A stretch of 64,000 nucleotides of DNA from Micromonospora coxensis (GCF_900090295.1 NZ_LT607753.1:6448001-6512000), one strand, 5' to 3'; positions 50,448 through 59,784 are shown, counted from the first letter of the stretch. The notes: generated from the sequence alone by a model not told the origin. Translations and numbers: made by a program.

Positions 50448-51328
50448 CCGCGCCGCGACCGGCCCCGGCGACACCCGGCGCGCTGCGGTTCGGCTACGGC
50501 ACGAACGGCTTCGCCAACCACCGGCTCGACGACGCGCTCGCGGTCGTCGCCGACCTCGGCTACCAGGGGGTCGCCCTGACCCTGGACCACCACCACCTCG
50601 ACCCGTTCGCGCCCTACCTGGCCCGGCGGGTGGCGGCCGTCGGCCGCCGGTTGGCGGCGCTCGGCCTGGCCGTGGTCGTCGAGACCGGCGCGCGGTACCT
50701 GCTCGACCCGTGGCACAAGCACGCCCCGACGCTGCTGCACGACGACCCGGCCCCGCGGATCGATTTCCTGCGCCGGGCCGTGCGCATCGGCGCGGACCTG
50801 GGCGCGGAGGCGGTCTCCTTCTGGGCCGGGGTACGCCCCGACGCCGTCGCGCCCGACACCGCCCGGGACCGGCTCGTCGCCGGCTGCGCCGCGGTGCTCG
50901 ACACCGCCGACGCCGCCGGTGTGAGCCTGGGCTTCGAACCGGAGCCGGGCATGCTCGTCGAGGACATCGCCGGCTGGCGCCGGCTGCGCGCGGCGCTCGG
51001 TGATCCGCCCCGCTTCGGCATCACCCTCGACATCGGACACTGTCGCTGCCTGGAGCCCCTGCCGGTGCCCGACTGCGTGCACGAGGTGGCCGCGCACCTG
51101 GTCAACGTCCAGATCGACGACATGCGCCGGGGCGTGCACGAGCACCTGGAGTTCGGTGCCGGTGAGATCGACTTCCCGCCGGTGCTGCGCGCCCTGGCCG
51201 ACGCCGGCTACCGGGGACTGGTCGCCGTCGAGCTGCCCCGGCACTCGCACGCCGCTCCCGCCGTCGCCGCCCGGTCGCTGGACTTCCTGCGCGCCGCCCG
51301 GGCCGCCGCCGCCCCGGATCCGCCGTGA
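50444..51328 (+). CDS. Sugar phosphate isomerase/epimerase-like TIM-barrel protein (ebo-associated)
   Basis: Protein of 294 residues with the xylose-isomerase-like TIM barrel. It begins LRFGYGTNGFANHRLDDALA and has metal-ligand positions at GFEPEPGMLVED, TLDIGHCRC, LVNVQIDDM and VAVELPRHSH. These are the Glu/His/Asp ligands of an AP-endonuclease-2/isomerase fold. The start overlaps the UbiA stop (ATGA). In actinobacterial ebo operons this gene is regularly adjacent to the prenyltransferase, so it likely acts on the cyclitol or sugar part. Confidence 0.85.
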   Translation: MTAPRPAPATPGALRFGYGTNGFANHRLDDALAVVADLGYQGVALTLDHHHLDPFAPYLARRVAAVGRRLAALGLAVVVETGARYLLDPWHKHAPTLLHDDPAPRIDFLRRAVRIGADLGAEAVSFWAGVRPDAVAPDTARDRLVAGCAAVLDTADAAGVSLGFEPEPGMLVEDIAGWRRLRAALGDPPRFGITLDIGHCRCLEPLPVPDCVHEVAAHLVNVQIDDMRRGVHEHLEFGAGEIDFPPVLRALADAGYRGLVAVELPRHSHAAPAVAARSLDFLRAARAAAAPDPP

Positions 51329-51390
51329 GGTGACGCAGCGCAGCGGACCCGCGCAGGTACCTGCCCGAGCAGCACCAGGGAGGAGACGGG

Positions 51391-51990
51391 ATGACACCGG
51401 ATTCACTACGGGCCGCGCTGCGGGGCGTACCCGATCCCGGCTGGCTGGACGCGGCGCTGCGCCGGGTGGCGGCCGACCCGGGCACCCTCACGGCGGCGTT
51501 CGCCGTGGCCCGGCGGCGATGCGGCCGCGCCCCACTGCCCGGGGCGGAGGACTGGAGCGCCGACGAGGCGGCCCGGGCGCTGTTGCTGACCGCCCTGCCG
51601 AGCGACCACGCGCGGCACGCCGACGCCCTCTACCGGCACGGCGACGCCGCCGAGAAACGTGCCGTGCTCCGGGCCCTGCCGCTGCTGCCGATCGGCGCGG
51701 CCGGCGTGCCGCTGCTGCACGACGCCGTCCGCACCAACGACACCCGGCTGCTCGCCGCCGCCCTCGGCCCGTACGCCCGGCACCTCGACCCGCCCGCCTG
51801 GCGGCAGGCGGTGCTCAAGTGCGTCTTCACGGGCGTGCCGCTGGCCGTGGTGCACGACCTCGACGCCCGCGCCGACGCCGAGCTGGCCGCGATGCTCGCC
51901 GGGCTGGCCGCCGAGCGGCGGGCCGCCGGTCGCGCCGTGCCCGCCGACGCCACCGACCTGCTCGACCGGCTCACGATCCAGGAGACGTGA
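51391..51990 (+). CDS. eboA: EboA-domain protein
   Basis: Helical, Ala/Leu/Arg-rich protein of 199 residues. Family-like segments are DWSADEAARALLLTALP, EKRAVLRALPLLPIGAAGVP and AWRQAVLKCVFTGVPLAVVH, which form HEAT-like helices. EboA has no known catalytic activity and always accompanies the other ebo genes. It has GGAGGAGA before the ATG and ends one base before the EboB gene. The gene name rests on family pattern plus location. Confidence 0.85.
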   Translation: MTPDSLRAALRGVPDPGWLDAALRRVAADPGTLTAAFAVARRRCGRAPLPGAEDWSADEAARALLLTALPSDHARHADALYRHGDAAEKRAVLRALPLLPIGAAGVPLLHDAVRTNDTRLLAAALGPYARHLDPPAWRQAVLKCVFTGVPLAVVHDLDARADAELAAMLAGLAAERRAAGRAVPADATDLLDRLTIQET

Positions 51991-51991
51991 C

Positions 51992-52843
51992 ATGCGCATC
52001 TTCGACCCGCACATCCACATGACCTCACGGACCACCGACGACTACGAGCGGATGGCCGCCGCCGGGGTGCGGGCCGTGGTGGAGCCGGCCTTCTGGCTGG
52101 GCCAGCCGCGCACCAGCGCCGCCTCCTTCGCCGACTACTTCGACTCGCTGATCGGCTGGGAACCCTTCCGGGCCGGGCAGTTCGGGGTACGCCACCACGC
52201 CACCGTCGCGCTCAACCCGAAGGAGGCGAACGACCCGCGCTGCCGCCCGGTGCTCGACCTGCTGCCGCGCTACCTCGACAAGGACGCCGTGGTCGCGGTC
52301 GGCGAGATCGGCTACGACTCGATGACGCCGCAGGAGGACGACGCCTTCGCCGCCCAGCTCGCCCTCGCCGTCGCGCACGACCTGCCGGCGCTGGTGCACA
52401 CCCCGCACCGGGACAAGGCCCGGGGCGTGGAGCGCAGCCTCGCCGTCGTCGCCGAGTCCGGCATCGAGCCGGGGCGGGTGGTGCTGGACCACCTCAACGA
52501 GGTCACCGTCGGACTGGTCCGGGACACCGGCTGCTGGCTGGGCTTCTCCATCTACCCCGACACCAAGATGTCCCCGCCGCGGATGGTGCAGCTGCTGCGG
52601 GCGTACGGGACCGAACGGATGCTGGTCAACTCGGCGGCCGACTGGGGGCGCTCCGACCCGCTGCTCACCCGGGCCACCGGCGAGGCGATGCTGCTCGCCG
52701 GGTTCACCGACGACGACGTCGACCGGGTGCTGTGGCGCAATCCGGTGGAGTTCTACGGCCAGTCCGGGCGACTGGAACTGAGCGACCTCGACGCGCCGGA
52801 GCAGAGCTACGCCGGCAACTCGATCCTGCGCGGCGGCAGCTGA
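51992..52843 (+). CDS. eboB: TatD-family metal-dependent hydrolase (EboB)
   Basis: Protein of 283 residues starting MRIFDPHIHMTSRTTDDY, where the HxH pair binds the first metal. Further ligands are in AVGEIGYDSMTPQEDDAF (Glu), ALVHTPHRDK (His) and LDHLNEV (His), and the last Asp is in NSAADWGRSDP. This is a TatD-like amidohydrolase of the type placed in ebo operons. It would hydrolyse an ester or phosphoester; the substrate is unknown. Its TGA overlaps the next ATG by one base (TGATG). Confidence 0.88.
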   Translation: MRIFDPHIHMTSRTTDDYERMAAAGVRAVVEPAFWLGQPRTSAASFADYFDSLIGWEPFRAGQFGVRHHATVALNPKEANDPRCRPVLDLLPRYLDKDAVVAVGEIGYDSMTPQEDDAFAAQLALAVAHDLPALVHTPHRDKARGVERSLAVVAESGIEPGRVVLDHLNEVTVGLVRDTGCWLGFSIYPDTKMSPPRMVQLLRAYGTERMLVNSAADWGRSDPLLTRATGEAMLLAGFTDDDVDRVLWRNPVEFYGQSGRLELSDLDAPEQSYAGNSILRGGS

Positions 52844-54081
52844 TGCGGCTGCGGCACGCCGGCGGCGCCACCGTCCACCTCGGCTACTGCACCAACGTGC
52901 ACCCCGCCGAGGAGCTCGCCGGCATCCTCGCCCAGCTCGACACCTACGCCGTGCCCGTACGGGAGGCGCTCGGCGTCGACCTGCTCGGCCTCGGGCTCTG
53001 GCTGGCCGCCCCGGTCGCCGCCGAGCTGGCCGCCGACGCGCGGCCGCGCCGCCGGGTCCGGGCCGAACTGGCCCACCGCGGGCTGGAGGTGGTCACCCTC
53101 AACGGCTTCCCGTACGCGGCCTTCCAGGCCCCGGTGGTCAAGGGCGACGTCTACCATCCGGACTGGACCACGCCCGAGCGGCTCGCGTACACCCTGGACC
53201 TGGCCCGGGTGCTGGCCGACCTGCTGCCCGACGACGCCGCGCGGGGCTCGGTCTCCACCCTGCCGCTGGCCTGGCGGCGGCCCTGGGACACCGCCCGCGC
53301 CGACGCCGCCCGCCGTCGCCTGGACCGGCTCGCGGCCGGTCTCGCCGCCGTCGAGCGGGACACCGGCCGGCCGGTCCGGGTCGGCGTCGAGCCCGAGCCG
53401 GGCTGCGTGGTGGAGAGCACCGGGCAGGCCGGCGCCCTGCTGGCCGGGGCGGATCCGGAGCGGCTGGGCGTCTGCCTGGACCTGGCCCACCTCGCCTGTG
53501 CCTGGGAGGAGCCCGCCGAGGCGCTGGACCGGCTGGCCGCCGCCGGGCTGCCGGTGGTGAAGGTCCAGGTCTCCGCCGCCCTGGAGGCGACCGACCCGGC
53601 CGGGTCCGCCGACGCGCTGCGCCGCTGGGTGGAGCCGCGCTTCCTGCACCAGACCCGCGCGGCGGGCTGCGCGGCGGCGACCGGCGTGCCGGCGCCCCGG
53701 TCGGGCCCGTACCCCGCCGACCCGGCCGACCCGGCGTGGGCCGCCGACGACCTGGACGCGGCCCTGGCCGCCCGGCTGCCCGGGCCGTGGCGGGTGCACT
53801 ACCACGTGCCGCTGCACGCCCCGCCCGAGCCGCCGCTGGGCTCGACGGTGCCGGTGCTGCGCGCCGCGCTGGCCGCCCTCTACGCCGGCCCGGACGCCGG
53901 CTGCGACCACCTCGACGTCGAGACGTACACCTGGGGGGTGCTGCCGGCCTCGCGGCGCCCGCGCGGCGCCGCGGAGCTGGCCGCCGGGATCGCCGCCGAG
54001 CTGGCCTTCACCCGCGACGAGCTGGTCGCCCTCGGCCTCACCCCGGCCGGCCGGGCGACCCCGACGGGGGTACGGCGATGA
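52843..54081 (+). CDS. eboE: EboE-type TIM-barrel protein, metabolite traffic
   Basis: Protein of 412 residues. It begins VHLGYCTNVHPAEELAGILA, the EboE signature. Metal-ligand positions are in VGVEPEPGCVVE, LDLAHLACAW, VKVQVSAALEAT, YHVPLHAPPEP and HLDVETYTW. It belongs to the xylose-isomerase-like superfamily but is longer than usual isomerases, with extra C-terminal helices. In cyanobacteria ebo genes are needed for export of a scytonemin precursor, hence the label metabolite traffic protein. It starts inside the EboB stop and overlaps EboF (ATGA). Confidence 0.88.
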   Translation: MRLRHAGGATVHLGYCTNVHPAEELAGILAQLDTYAVPVREALGVDLLGLGLWLAAPVAAELAADARPRRRVRAELAHRGLEVVTLNGFPYAAFQAPVVKGDVYHPDWTTPERLAYTLDLARVLADLLPDDAARGSVSTLPLAWRRPWDTARADAARRRLDRLAAGLAAVERDTGRPVRVGVEPEPGCVVESTGQAGALLAGADPERLGVCLDLAHLACAWEEPAEALDRLAAAGLPVVKVQVSAALEATDPAGSADALRRWVEPRFLHQTRAAGCAAATGVPAPRSGPYPADPADPAWAADDLDAALAARLPGPWRVHYHVPLHAPPEPPLGSTVPVLRAALAALYAGPDAGCDHLDVETYTWGVLPASRRPRGAAELAAGIAAELAFTRDELVALGLTPAGRATPTGVRR

Positions 54082-55499
54082 GCCGGCGGCTGGTGGTGCT
54101 GGACGTGGTGGGGTTGACGCCGCGCCTGCTGGCGCACATGCCCCGGCTGCGCGCGGTGGCCGACGCCGGGTTCGCCGCCGAGCTGGGTACGGTCCTGCCG
54201 GCGGTGACCTGCACGGTGCAGTCGACCTTCCTCACCGGGACGCTCCCGGCCGCGCACGGTGTCGTCGGTAACGGGTGGTACTTCCGGGACCTCGGCGAGG
54301 TGCTGCTCTGGCGGCAGCACCACGCCCTGGTCGAGGGGGAGAAGCTGTGGCAGGCGGCCCGCCGGCGCGAGCCCGGCTACACGGTGGCCAACGTCTGCTG
54401 GTGGTACGCGATGGGCGCGGACGTGAACTGGACGGTGACCCCCCGGCCGGTCTACCACGCCGACGGGCGCAAGGACCCGGACTGCTACACCGACCCGCCG
54501 GAGCTGCACGACGCGCTGACCGACCGGCTGGGCGCGTTCCCGCTGTTCAGCTACTGGGGGCCCGGCGCCGGGCTGGTCTCGTCGCGCTGGATATGCCGGG
54601 CGGCCGAGCGGATCCTCACCGACCAGTCCCCGGACCTGACCCTGGTCTACCTGCCGCACCTGGACTACGACCTGCAACGCTTCGGCGCGTCCTCGCCCCG
54701 GGCCGCCGTCGCGGCGGCCGAGCTGGACGCGGTGCTCGGGCCGCTGCTGGACGCCGCCCGGGCCCGCGACACCACCGTGGTGGCGCTGTCGGAGTACGGC
54801 ATCACCGACGTGTCCCGGCCGGTGGACGTCAACCGGTCGCTGCGCGCCGAGGGGCTGCTGCGGGTGTACACGCAGGCCGGGATGGAGTACCTGGACCCGT
54901 GGACGTCGCGCGCCTTCGCGGTCGCCGACCACCAGGTCGCGCACGTCTACGTGCGGGACGCGGCGGACGTGCCGGCGGTGGCGAAGCGCTGCGCCGCCCT
55001 GCCCGGGGTGGCCGAGGTGCTCGACGCCGGCGGCAAGGCCGCCCACGGGCTGGACCATCCGCGCGCGGGCGAGCTGGTGCTGATCGCCGAGCCGGACTCG
55101 TGGTTCACCTACTACTACTGGCTCGACGACGCCCGCGCCCCCGACTTCGCCCGGCTGGTGGAGATCCACCGCAAGCCCGGGTACGACCCGGCGGAGCTGC
55201 TGTTCGACCCGGCCGCCCCCGGCGCGGCGAAGCGCCGGGCCGCGGTGGCGTTGGCCCGCCGCAAGCTCGGCATGCGCTACCTGATGAGCGTGGTCGGGTT
55301 GGACGCGGGCGCGCGGGCGGTGCGCGGGTCGCACGGGCGGCTGCCCGCCGACCCGGCCGACGGGCCGGTGCTGCTCTGCTCGGAGGCGTCCGCGGCCCGG
55401 GACCGGGTCGCGGCGACCGAGGTCAAGGCCCTGCTGCTGGAGCTGGCCGGGTTGGCGGTGCCCGACACCGGCCGGCGACCCGCCGGGGAGGCGTCGTGA
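54078..55499 (+). CDS. eboF: Alkaline-phosphatase-superfamily nucleotide pyrophosphatase/phosphodiesterase (EboF)
   Basis: Protein of 473 residues. The metal-binding aspartate stands in RRLVVLDVVGLTP. The nucleophile threonine lies in PAVTCTVQSTFLTG, where NPP-type enzymes have their catalytic Thr. Further ligands are in YLPHLDYDLQRFG, VALSEYGIT and AVADHQVAHVYV. The fold is that of secreted or cytosolic nucleotide pyrophosphatases; no signal peptide is visible. In ebo operons it is the regular partner of EboE. It overlaps both neighbours by four bases, so the whole set is translated as one chain. Confidence 0.87.
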   Translation: MSRRLVVLDVVGLTPRLLAHMPRLRAVADAGFAAELGTVLPAVTCTVQSTFLTGTLPAAHGVVGNGWYFRDLGEVLLWRQHHALVEGEKLWQAARRREPGYTVANVCWWYAMGADVNWTVTPRPVYHADGRKDPDCYTDPPELHDALTDRLGAFPLFSYWGPGAGLVSSRWICRAAERILTDQSPDLTLVYLPHLDYDLQRFGASSPRAAVAAAELDAVLGPLLDAARARDTTVVALSEYGITDVSRPVDVNRSLRAEGLLRVYTQAGMEYLDPWTSRAFAVADHQVAHVYVRDAADVPAVAKRCAALPGVAEVLDAGGKAAHGLDHPRAGELVLIAEPDSWFTYYYWLDDARAPDFARLVEIHRKPGYDPAELLFDPAAPGAAKRRAAVALARRKLGMRYLMSVVGLDAGARAVRGSHGRLPADPADGPVLLCSEASAARDRVAATEVKALLLELAGLAVPDTGRRPAGEAS

Positions 55500-56563
55500 C
55501 CGTCACCGTCGCCCCCGCCGACGCCAGTGGCCTGCGGGCCCGCTTCGACGCCGAGCTGGCCGCGTTCCTCGACCGGCAGGGCCCACAGTGGCCGGACGGC
55601 GCTCCCCGGGGTGTGTTCACCGCGCTGCACCGGTTCGTGCTGACCGGCGGCAAGCGGCTGCGTCCCCTGTTCTGTTACTGGGGCTGGCGCGGCGCGGGCG
55701 GCGGGGACGGCAGACCGATCGTGGTGGCCGCCGCCGCGCTGGAGCTGTTCCACGCCTTCGCGCTGATCCACGACGACATCCTGGACGGCAGTGACCGCCG
55801 CCGGGGCGAACCGTCGGTGCACCGGCTCTTCGCCGACCTGCACGCCCGGTCGGCGTGGCGGGGCGATCCGGAGGCGTACGGGCGCAACACCGCCCTGCTC
55901 TGTGGCGACCTCTGTGCCGCCTGGTCGGATCAGATGTTCCACGAGTGCGGGCTGAGCAGCGAGCAGGTGCAGCGGGGGTACGCGGTGTTCGCGTTGATGC
56001 GCACCGAGGTGATCGCGGGGGAGTACCTGGACCTGGTGTCCGGGGTGGGCGACGGGTCGGTGGCCAGCGCGTTGACCGTGATCCGGATGAAGGCGGCCCG
56101 CTACACGGTGACCCGGCCGTTGCAGATCGGCGCGACGCTGGCCGGCGCGGGGCCGGAGCTGGTGGCCGCGCTGGCCGAGTTCGGTGACCCGCTGGGCGAC
56201 GCGTTCCAGTTGCGCGACGACGTGCTGGGGGTGTTCGGTGACCCGGCGGTCACCGGCAAGTCCGTCCTGGACGATCTGCGCGAGGGCAAGCCCACCGTGA
56301 TGATGGCGCTGGCGCGCAGCGCCGCCGACCGGGCGCAGACGGCCCGGCTGAAGGAGCTGTTCGGCAATCCGGCGCTGGACGCCGAGGGCGCCGCCGAGCT
56401 GCGGGCGGTCATCGAGGGCACCGGCGCCCGGGAGCGGATCGAGCAGATGATCCGGGTCCGCGCCGACGCCGCGCTGGCCGCGCTGGCCGCCGCCCCGGTC
56501 GACGCCGAAACCCGCGACGCCCTCGGCGTCCTCGCCGCCCAGGCGGTCCACCGCCCGCGCTGA
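55496..56563 (+). CDS. Polyprenyl (GGPP/FPP-type) synthase of the ebo operon
   Basis: Protein of 355 residues. The first aspartate-rich motif is LIHDDILDGSDRRRG, with GGKRLRPL near the N-terminus. The second is DAFQLRDDVLGVFGD, and GKPTVMMALA follows. This is a trans-isoprenyl diphosphate synthase. The small residues before the first motif (FHAFALIHDD) would allow a product of about C15-C20, but chain length is an inference. It ends the operon, overlapping EboF (GTGA), and most likely supplies the prenyl donor for the UbiA enzyme. Confidence 0.9.
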   Translation: MTVTVAPADASGLRARFDAELAAFLDRQGPQWPDGAPRGVFTALHRFVLTGGKRLRPLFCYWGWRGAGGGDGRPIVVAAAALELFHAFALIHDDILDGSDRRRGEPSVHRLFADLHARSAWRGDPEAYGRNTALLCGDLCAAWSDQMFHECGLSSEQVQRGYAVFALMRTEVIAGEYLDLVSGVGDGSVASALTVIRMKAARYTVTRPLQIGATLAGAGPELVAALAEFGDPLGDAFQLRDDVLGVFGDPAVTGKSVLDDLREGKPTVMMALARSAADRAQTARLKELFGNPALDAEGAAELRAVIEGTGARERIEQMIRVRADAALAALAAAPVDAETRDALGVLAAQAVHRPR

Positions 56564-56634
56564 CCCCTTGCTGCGGGTCGATCCGGGGCTGCCGCACGGG
56601 CGGGGCCTCCGGACAGGCGCGCGCCACGGGGGCG
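56564..56634. other. Short gap after the ebo operon
   Basis: GC-rich stretch between the polyprenyl synthase stop and the operator of the secreted-enzyme operon. I see no gene and no clear hairpin in it. Confidence 0.4.
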
Positions 56635-56711
56635 GACTTTTGCCCGGATCGACGAAAGTCCACGTTGGATGGGCAGAAGGTCTGGACACATCGACGTACA
56701 CAATTTAATGT
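56635..56711 (+). promoter_or_regulatory. Promoter with 26-bp operator upstream of the secreted lectin operon
   Basis: The inverted repeat at 56635-56660 begins GACTTTTGCCC and ends CGACGAAAGTC. It is followed after 22 bases by TGGACA (56683-56688) and, 17 bases on, by TAATGT (56706-56711). It matches the ROK-regulator promoter at 41287 in the repeat, in the exact 22-base distance and in the -35 context (GAAGnTCTGGACA). The transcript would have a leader of about 200 bases before the gene at 56920. No riboswitch-like structure was recognised in that leader. Confidence 0.7.
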
Positions 56712-56919
56712 CGTGGCCATCACGAAGTTGTTCCGTCGAGGTGAACCGGCGGCGCGGGAACCCATCGACTGGTGACCACCGAGCACGTGGTCCCCACCCC
56801 ATCCATGGTCACGGCAGGCCGGGCGGCACCCGGCGGGCCGAGGAGCATCTCCCCGCTACGGCATCCGGCGCGACGGCGCGCGCCCGCCCTGGCAGTCACT
56901 CGTCAGGAAGGGACGGCAC

Positions 56920-59784
56920 ATGTCCACCCAGGACACCCCCACCACATCCCGAACGCGACAATGGATCTCCACCGCCGCGACTCTGCTGCTCGCCGCCACC
57001 GCCGGCCCGCTCGCACTGAGCGCCGGCCCGGCCGCGCTCGGCGGCGCCACGCCCGCCCGGGCGCACCCCATCGTCGCCACCGACTTCCAACAGGTCACCC
57101 TCGCCAAGGGGGTCGCCGAGGTCGGCGAGCCGATGACCATCGCGGTGCTGCCCGACCGGTCGGTCCTGCACACCGCGCGCAACGGCACCGTGCGCCGCAC
57201 CGACTCCGCCGGCAACACCTCGGTGATCGGCACGCTGCCGGTCTACACCCACGACGAGGAGGGGTTGCAGGGCATCGGGGTCGACCCGAACTTCGCCAGC
57301 AACCGGCACGTCTACCTCTACTACGCGCCGCCGCTGTCCACCCCCGGCGGCGACGCGCCCACCACCGGCAGCGACTTCTCCGCCTGGCGAGGCGTGAACC
57401 GGCTCTCCCGGTACACCCTCAACAGCGACTTCACCCTCAACACCGGCAGCAAGGTCGACATCCTCGACGTGCCGGCCGACCGGGGCATCTGCTGCCACGT
57501 CGGCGGCGACATCGACTTCGACGCCGCCGGCAACCTCTACCTGTCCACCGGCGACGACACCAACCCGTTCGACTCCGCCGGCTACGCCCCGCTCGACGAG
57601 CGCACCAACCGCAACCCCGCGTACGACGCGCAACGCACCTCCGCCAACACCAACGACCTGCGCGGCAAGATCCTGCGGATCAAGGTCAACGCCGACGGGA
57701 CGTACGCCATCCCGGCGGGCAACATGTTCGTCGACTCGGACCCGAAGACCCGCCCCGAGATCTACGCGATGGGCTTCCGCAACCCGTTCCGGATGAGCGT
57801 CGACCGGGCCACCGGCATCGTCTACGTCGGCGACTACGGACCGGACGCCGGCACCACCACCGCCCGCGGCCCCAGCGGTCAGGTCGAGTTCAACCGGATC
57901 ACCGGGCCGGGCAACTACGGCTGGCCGTACTGCACCGGCACCAACACCGCGACCGAGACGTACGCGGAGTGGGACTTCGCCACCGGCACGGCCGGGGCGA
58001 AGTACAACTGCACCGGCGGGCCGACGAACAACTCGTTCCGCAACACCGGCCTGACCACCCTCCCGGGCGCCAAGGCCGCCTGGATCCGCTACGCCGGCGA
58101 CGCCGGCAGCCCGCCGGAGTTCGGCGGCGGCTCCGAGTCGCCGATGGCCGGCCCGGTCTACCGGTACAACGCCTCGTCGACCTCCACCACCAAGTTCCCG
58201 CAGTCCTTCGACGGGCAGTTCTTCGCCGGCGAGCTGGGCCGCGGCTGGGTCAAGCCGATCCACCTCGACGCCGACGGCTCCCCGGGCGGCATCGACACCT
58301 TCCCGTGGAACGGCAAGCAGGTCATGGACATGGCCTTCGGGCCCGAGGGCGCGCTCTACGTCCTCGACTACGGCACCGGCTACTTCAACGGCGACGCCAA
58401 CTCGGCGCTCTACCGCTACGACTACATCGCCGGCGGGAACCGGGCGCCGACCGCGGCGGCCTCGGCCGACAAGACCTCCGGCGCGGCCCCGTTGACCGTG
58501 AACTTCTCCTCGGCCGGGTCGTCGGACCCGGAGGGCGGGGCGCTGACGTACTCCTGGAACTTCGGCGACGGCACCAGCTCCACGGCGGCCAACCCGAGCA
58601 AGACGTACACCGCCAACGGCACGTACACCGTCACCCTGACGGTGCGTGACCCGCAGGGCGCGACCGGCACCGCCAACGTGCAGATCGGCGTCGGCAACAC
58701 CGCCCCCACCGTCACCATCGTCAACCCCGGCAACGGCCAGGTCTTCAGCTACGGCGACACCGTGCCCTTCCGCGTCACGGTGACCGACCCCGAGGACGGC
58801 GCCATCGACTGCGCCAAGGTCAAGATGACCTACGTCCTCGGCCACGACAGCCACGGTCACCAGATCACCTCCAGGACCGGCTGCACCGGCTCCATCACCA
58901 TCCCGGTCGACGGTGAGCACGACGACGCGGCGAACATCTTCGCCATCTTCGACGCCGAGTACACCGACGCGGGCGGGCTGACCACCCACAAGCAGCACAC
59001 CCTGCAACCCAAGAAGCGCCAGGCGGAGCACTACAGGACCTCCGCCGGCATCGCCACCTTCGACAAGGCCACGGCCGAGGGCGGCAAGACCGTCGGCAAC
59101 ATCAACAACGGCGACTGGATCGCCTTCGAGCCCTACCGCCTCGACACCGTCACCTCGTTCAGCGCCCGGGTCTCCTCGGCCGGCGCCGGCGGCACCCTCC
59201 AGCTGCGGGCCGGCTCGGCCACCGGCACGGTGCTCGGCTCCGCCACCGTGCCCGTCACCGGGGCCTGGGACACCTTCACCACGGTCAACGGCGCCGTCTC
59301 CGGAGCGCCCGCCGGCACCACCACGCTCTACCTGACCTTCGCCGGCGCCGGCACCGGCGCCCTCTACGACGTGGACTCGTTCACCCTCGACACCGCCGCC
59401 GTCCGGACCGGGCCGATCGTCGGACTCGGCGGCAAGTGCCTGGACGTGCGCAACGCCGCCACCGCCGACGGCACCCAGATCCAGATCTACACCTGCAACG
59501 GCACCACCGCGCAGAGCTGGACGGTGACGCCGAATTCGACGGTCAAGGCGTTGGGCAAGTGTCTGGACGTCTCCGGCGGCGGCTCCGCCGACGGGACGAA
59601 GATCCAGCTCTGGACCTGTAACGGCACCGGGGCGCAGAACTGGTCCGCCCAGGCCGACGGCACGCTGCGCAACCCGCAGTCGGGCAAGTGCCTGGACGTC
59701 TCGGGCAACAACTCCGCCGACGGCACCGCGGTGCACCTGTGGACCTGCCACACCGGCGCCAACCAGAAGTGGACCCTGCCATGA
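56920..59784 (+). CDS. Secreted GSDH/PQQ-type sugar dehydrogenase-like protein with PKD, CBM and ricin lectin
   Basis: Secreted protein of 954 residues. A signal of about 48 residues ends near ATPARA. The six-bladed GSDH-like propeller (about 55-500) has HDEEGLQGIGVDPNFASNRH, CHVGGDIDFDAAGNLYLSTG, YAMGFRNPFRMSVDRATG and VLDYGTGYFNGDANSALYRY. A PKD domain follows (about 512-595; LTYSWNFGDGT). Then come an Ig-like segment, a CBM6/35-like domain (about 700-825; NGDWIAFEPYRL) and a ricin-type lectin of three QxW repeats (AQSW, AQNW, NQKW). It would bind glycans outside the cell and oxidise or sense a sugar. Its stop overlaps the ThuA gene (ATGA). The last 249 bases are identical to those of that gene. 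Confidence 0.9.
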   Translation: MSTQDTPTTSRTRQWISTAATLLLAATAGPLALSAGPAALGGATPARAHPIVATDFQQVTLAKGVAEVGEPMTIAVLPDRSVLHTARNGTVRRTDSAGNTSVIGTLPVYTHDEEGLQGIGVDPNFASNRHVYLYYAPPLSTPGGDAPTTGSDFSAWRGVNRLSRYTLNSDFTLNTGSKVDILDVPADRGICCHVGGDIDFDAAGNLYLSTGDDTNPFDSAGYAPLDERTNRNPAYDAQRTSANTNDLRGKILRIKVNADGTYAIPAGNMFVDSDPKTRPEIYAMGFRNPFRMSVDRATGIVYVGDYGPDAGTTTARGPSGQVEFNRITGPGNYGWPYCTGTNTATETYAEWDFATGTAGAKYNCTGGPTNNSFRNTGLTTLPGAKAAWIRYAGDAGSPPEFGGGSESPMAGPVYRYNASSTSTTKFPQSFDGQFFAGELGRGWVKPIHLDADGSPGGIDTFPWNGKQVMDMAFGPEGALYVLDYGTGYFNGDANSALYRYDYIAGGNRAPTAAASADKTSGAAPLTVNFSSAGSSDPEGGALTYSWNFGDGTSSTAANPSKTYTANGTYTVTLTVRDPQGATGTANVQIGVGNTAPTVTIVNPGNGQVFSYGDTVPFRVTVTDPEDGAIDCAKVKMTYVLGHDSHGHQITSRTGCTGSITIPVDGEHDDAANIFAIFDAEYTDAGGLTTHKQHTLQPKKRQAEHYRTSAGIATFDKATAEGGKTVGNINNGDWIAFEPYRLDTVTSFSARVSSAGAGGTLQLRAGSATGTVLGSATVPVTGAWDTFTTVNGAVSGAPAGTTTLYLTFAGAGTGALYDVDSFTLDTAAVRTGPIVGLGGKCLDVRNAATADGTQIQIYTCNGTTAQSWTVTPNSTVKALGKCLDVSGGGSADGTKIQLWTCNGTGAQNWSAQADGTLRNPQSGKCLDVSGNNSADGTAVHLWTCHTGANQKWTLP
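59536..59784 (+). repeat. 249-bp identical lectin tail, copy 1
   Basis: From TCGACGGTCAAGG to the stop this stretch is base-for-base identical to 61638-61886 (offset 2102). It encodes the second and third QxW repeats of the lectin domain. Exact identity, including silent positions, means a recent duplication or gene conversion. Confidence 0.9.

Noticed and set aside
56772..57100. A GTG-started upstream ORF in the leader of the secreted dehydrogenase-like gene
   Set aside because: It is out of frame with the gene, lacks a ribosome-binding site and its product has no recognisable features; the ATG at 56920 followed by a clear signal peptide is preferred.
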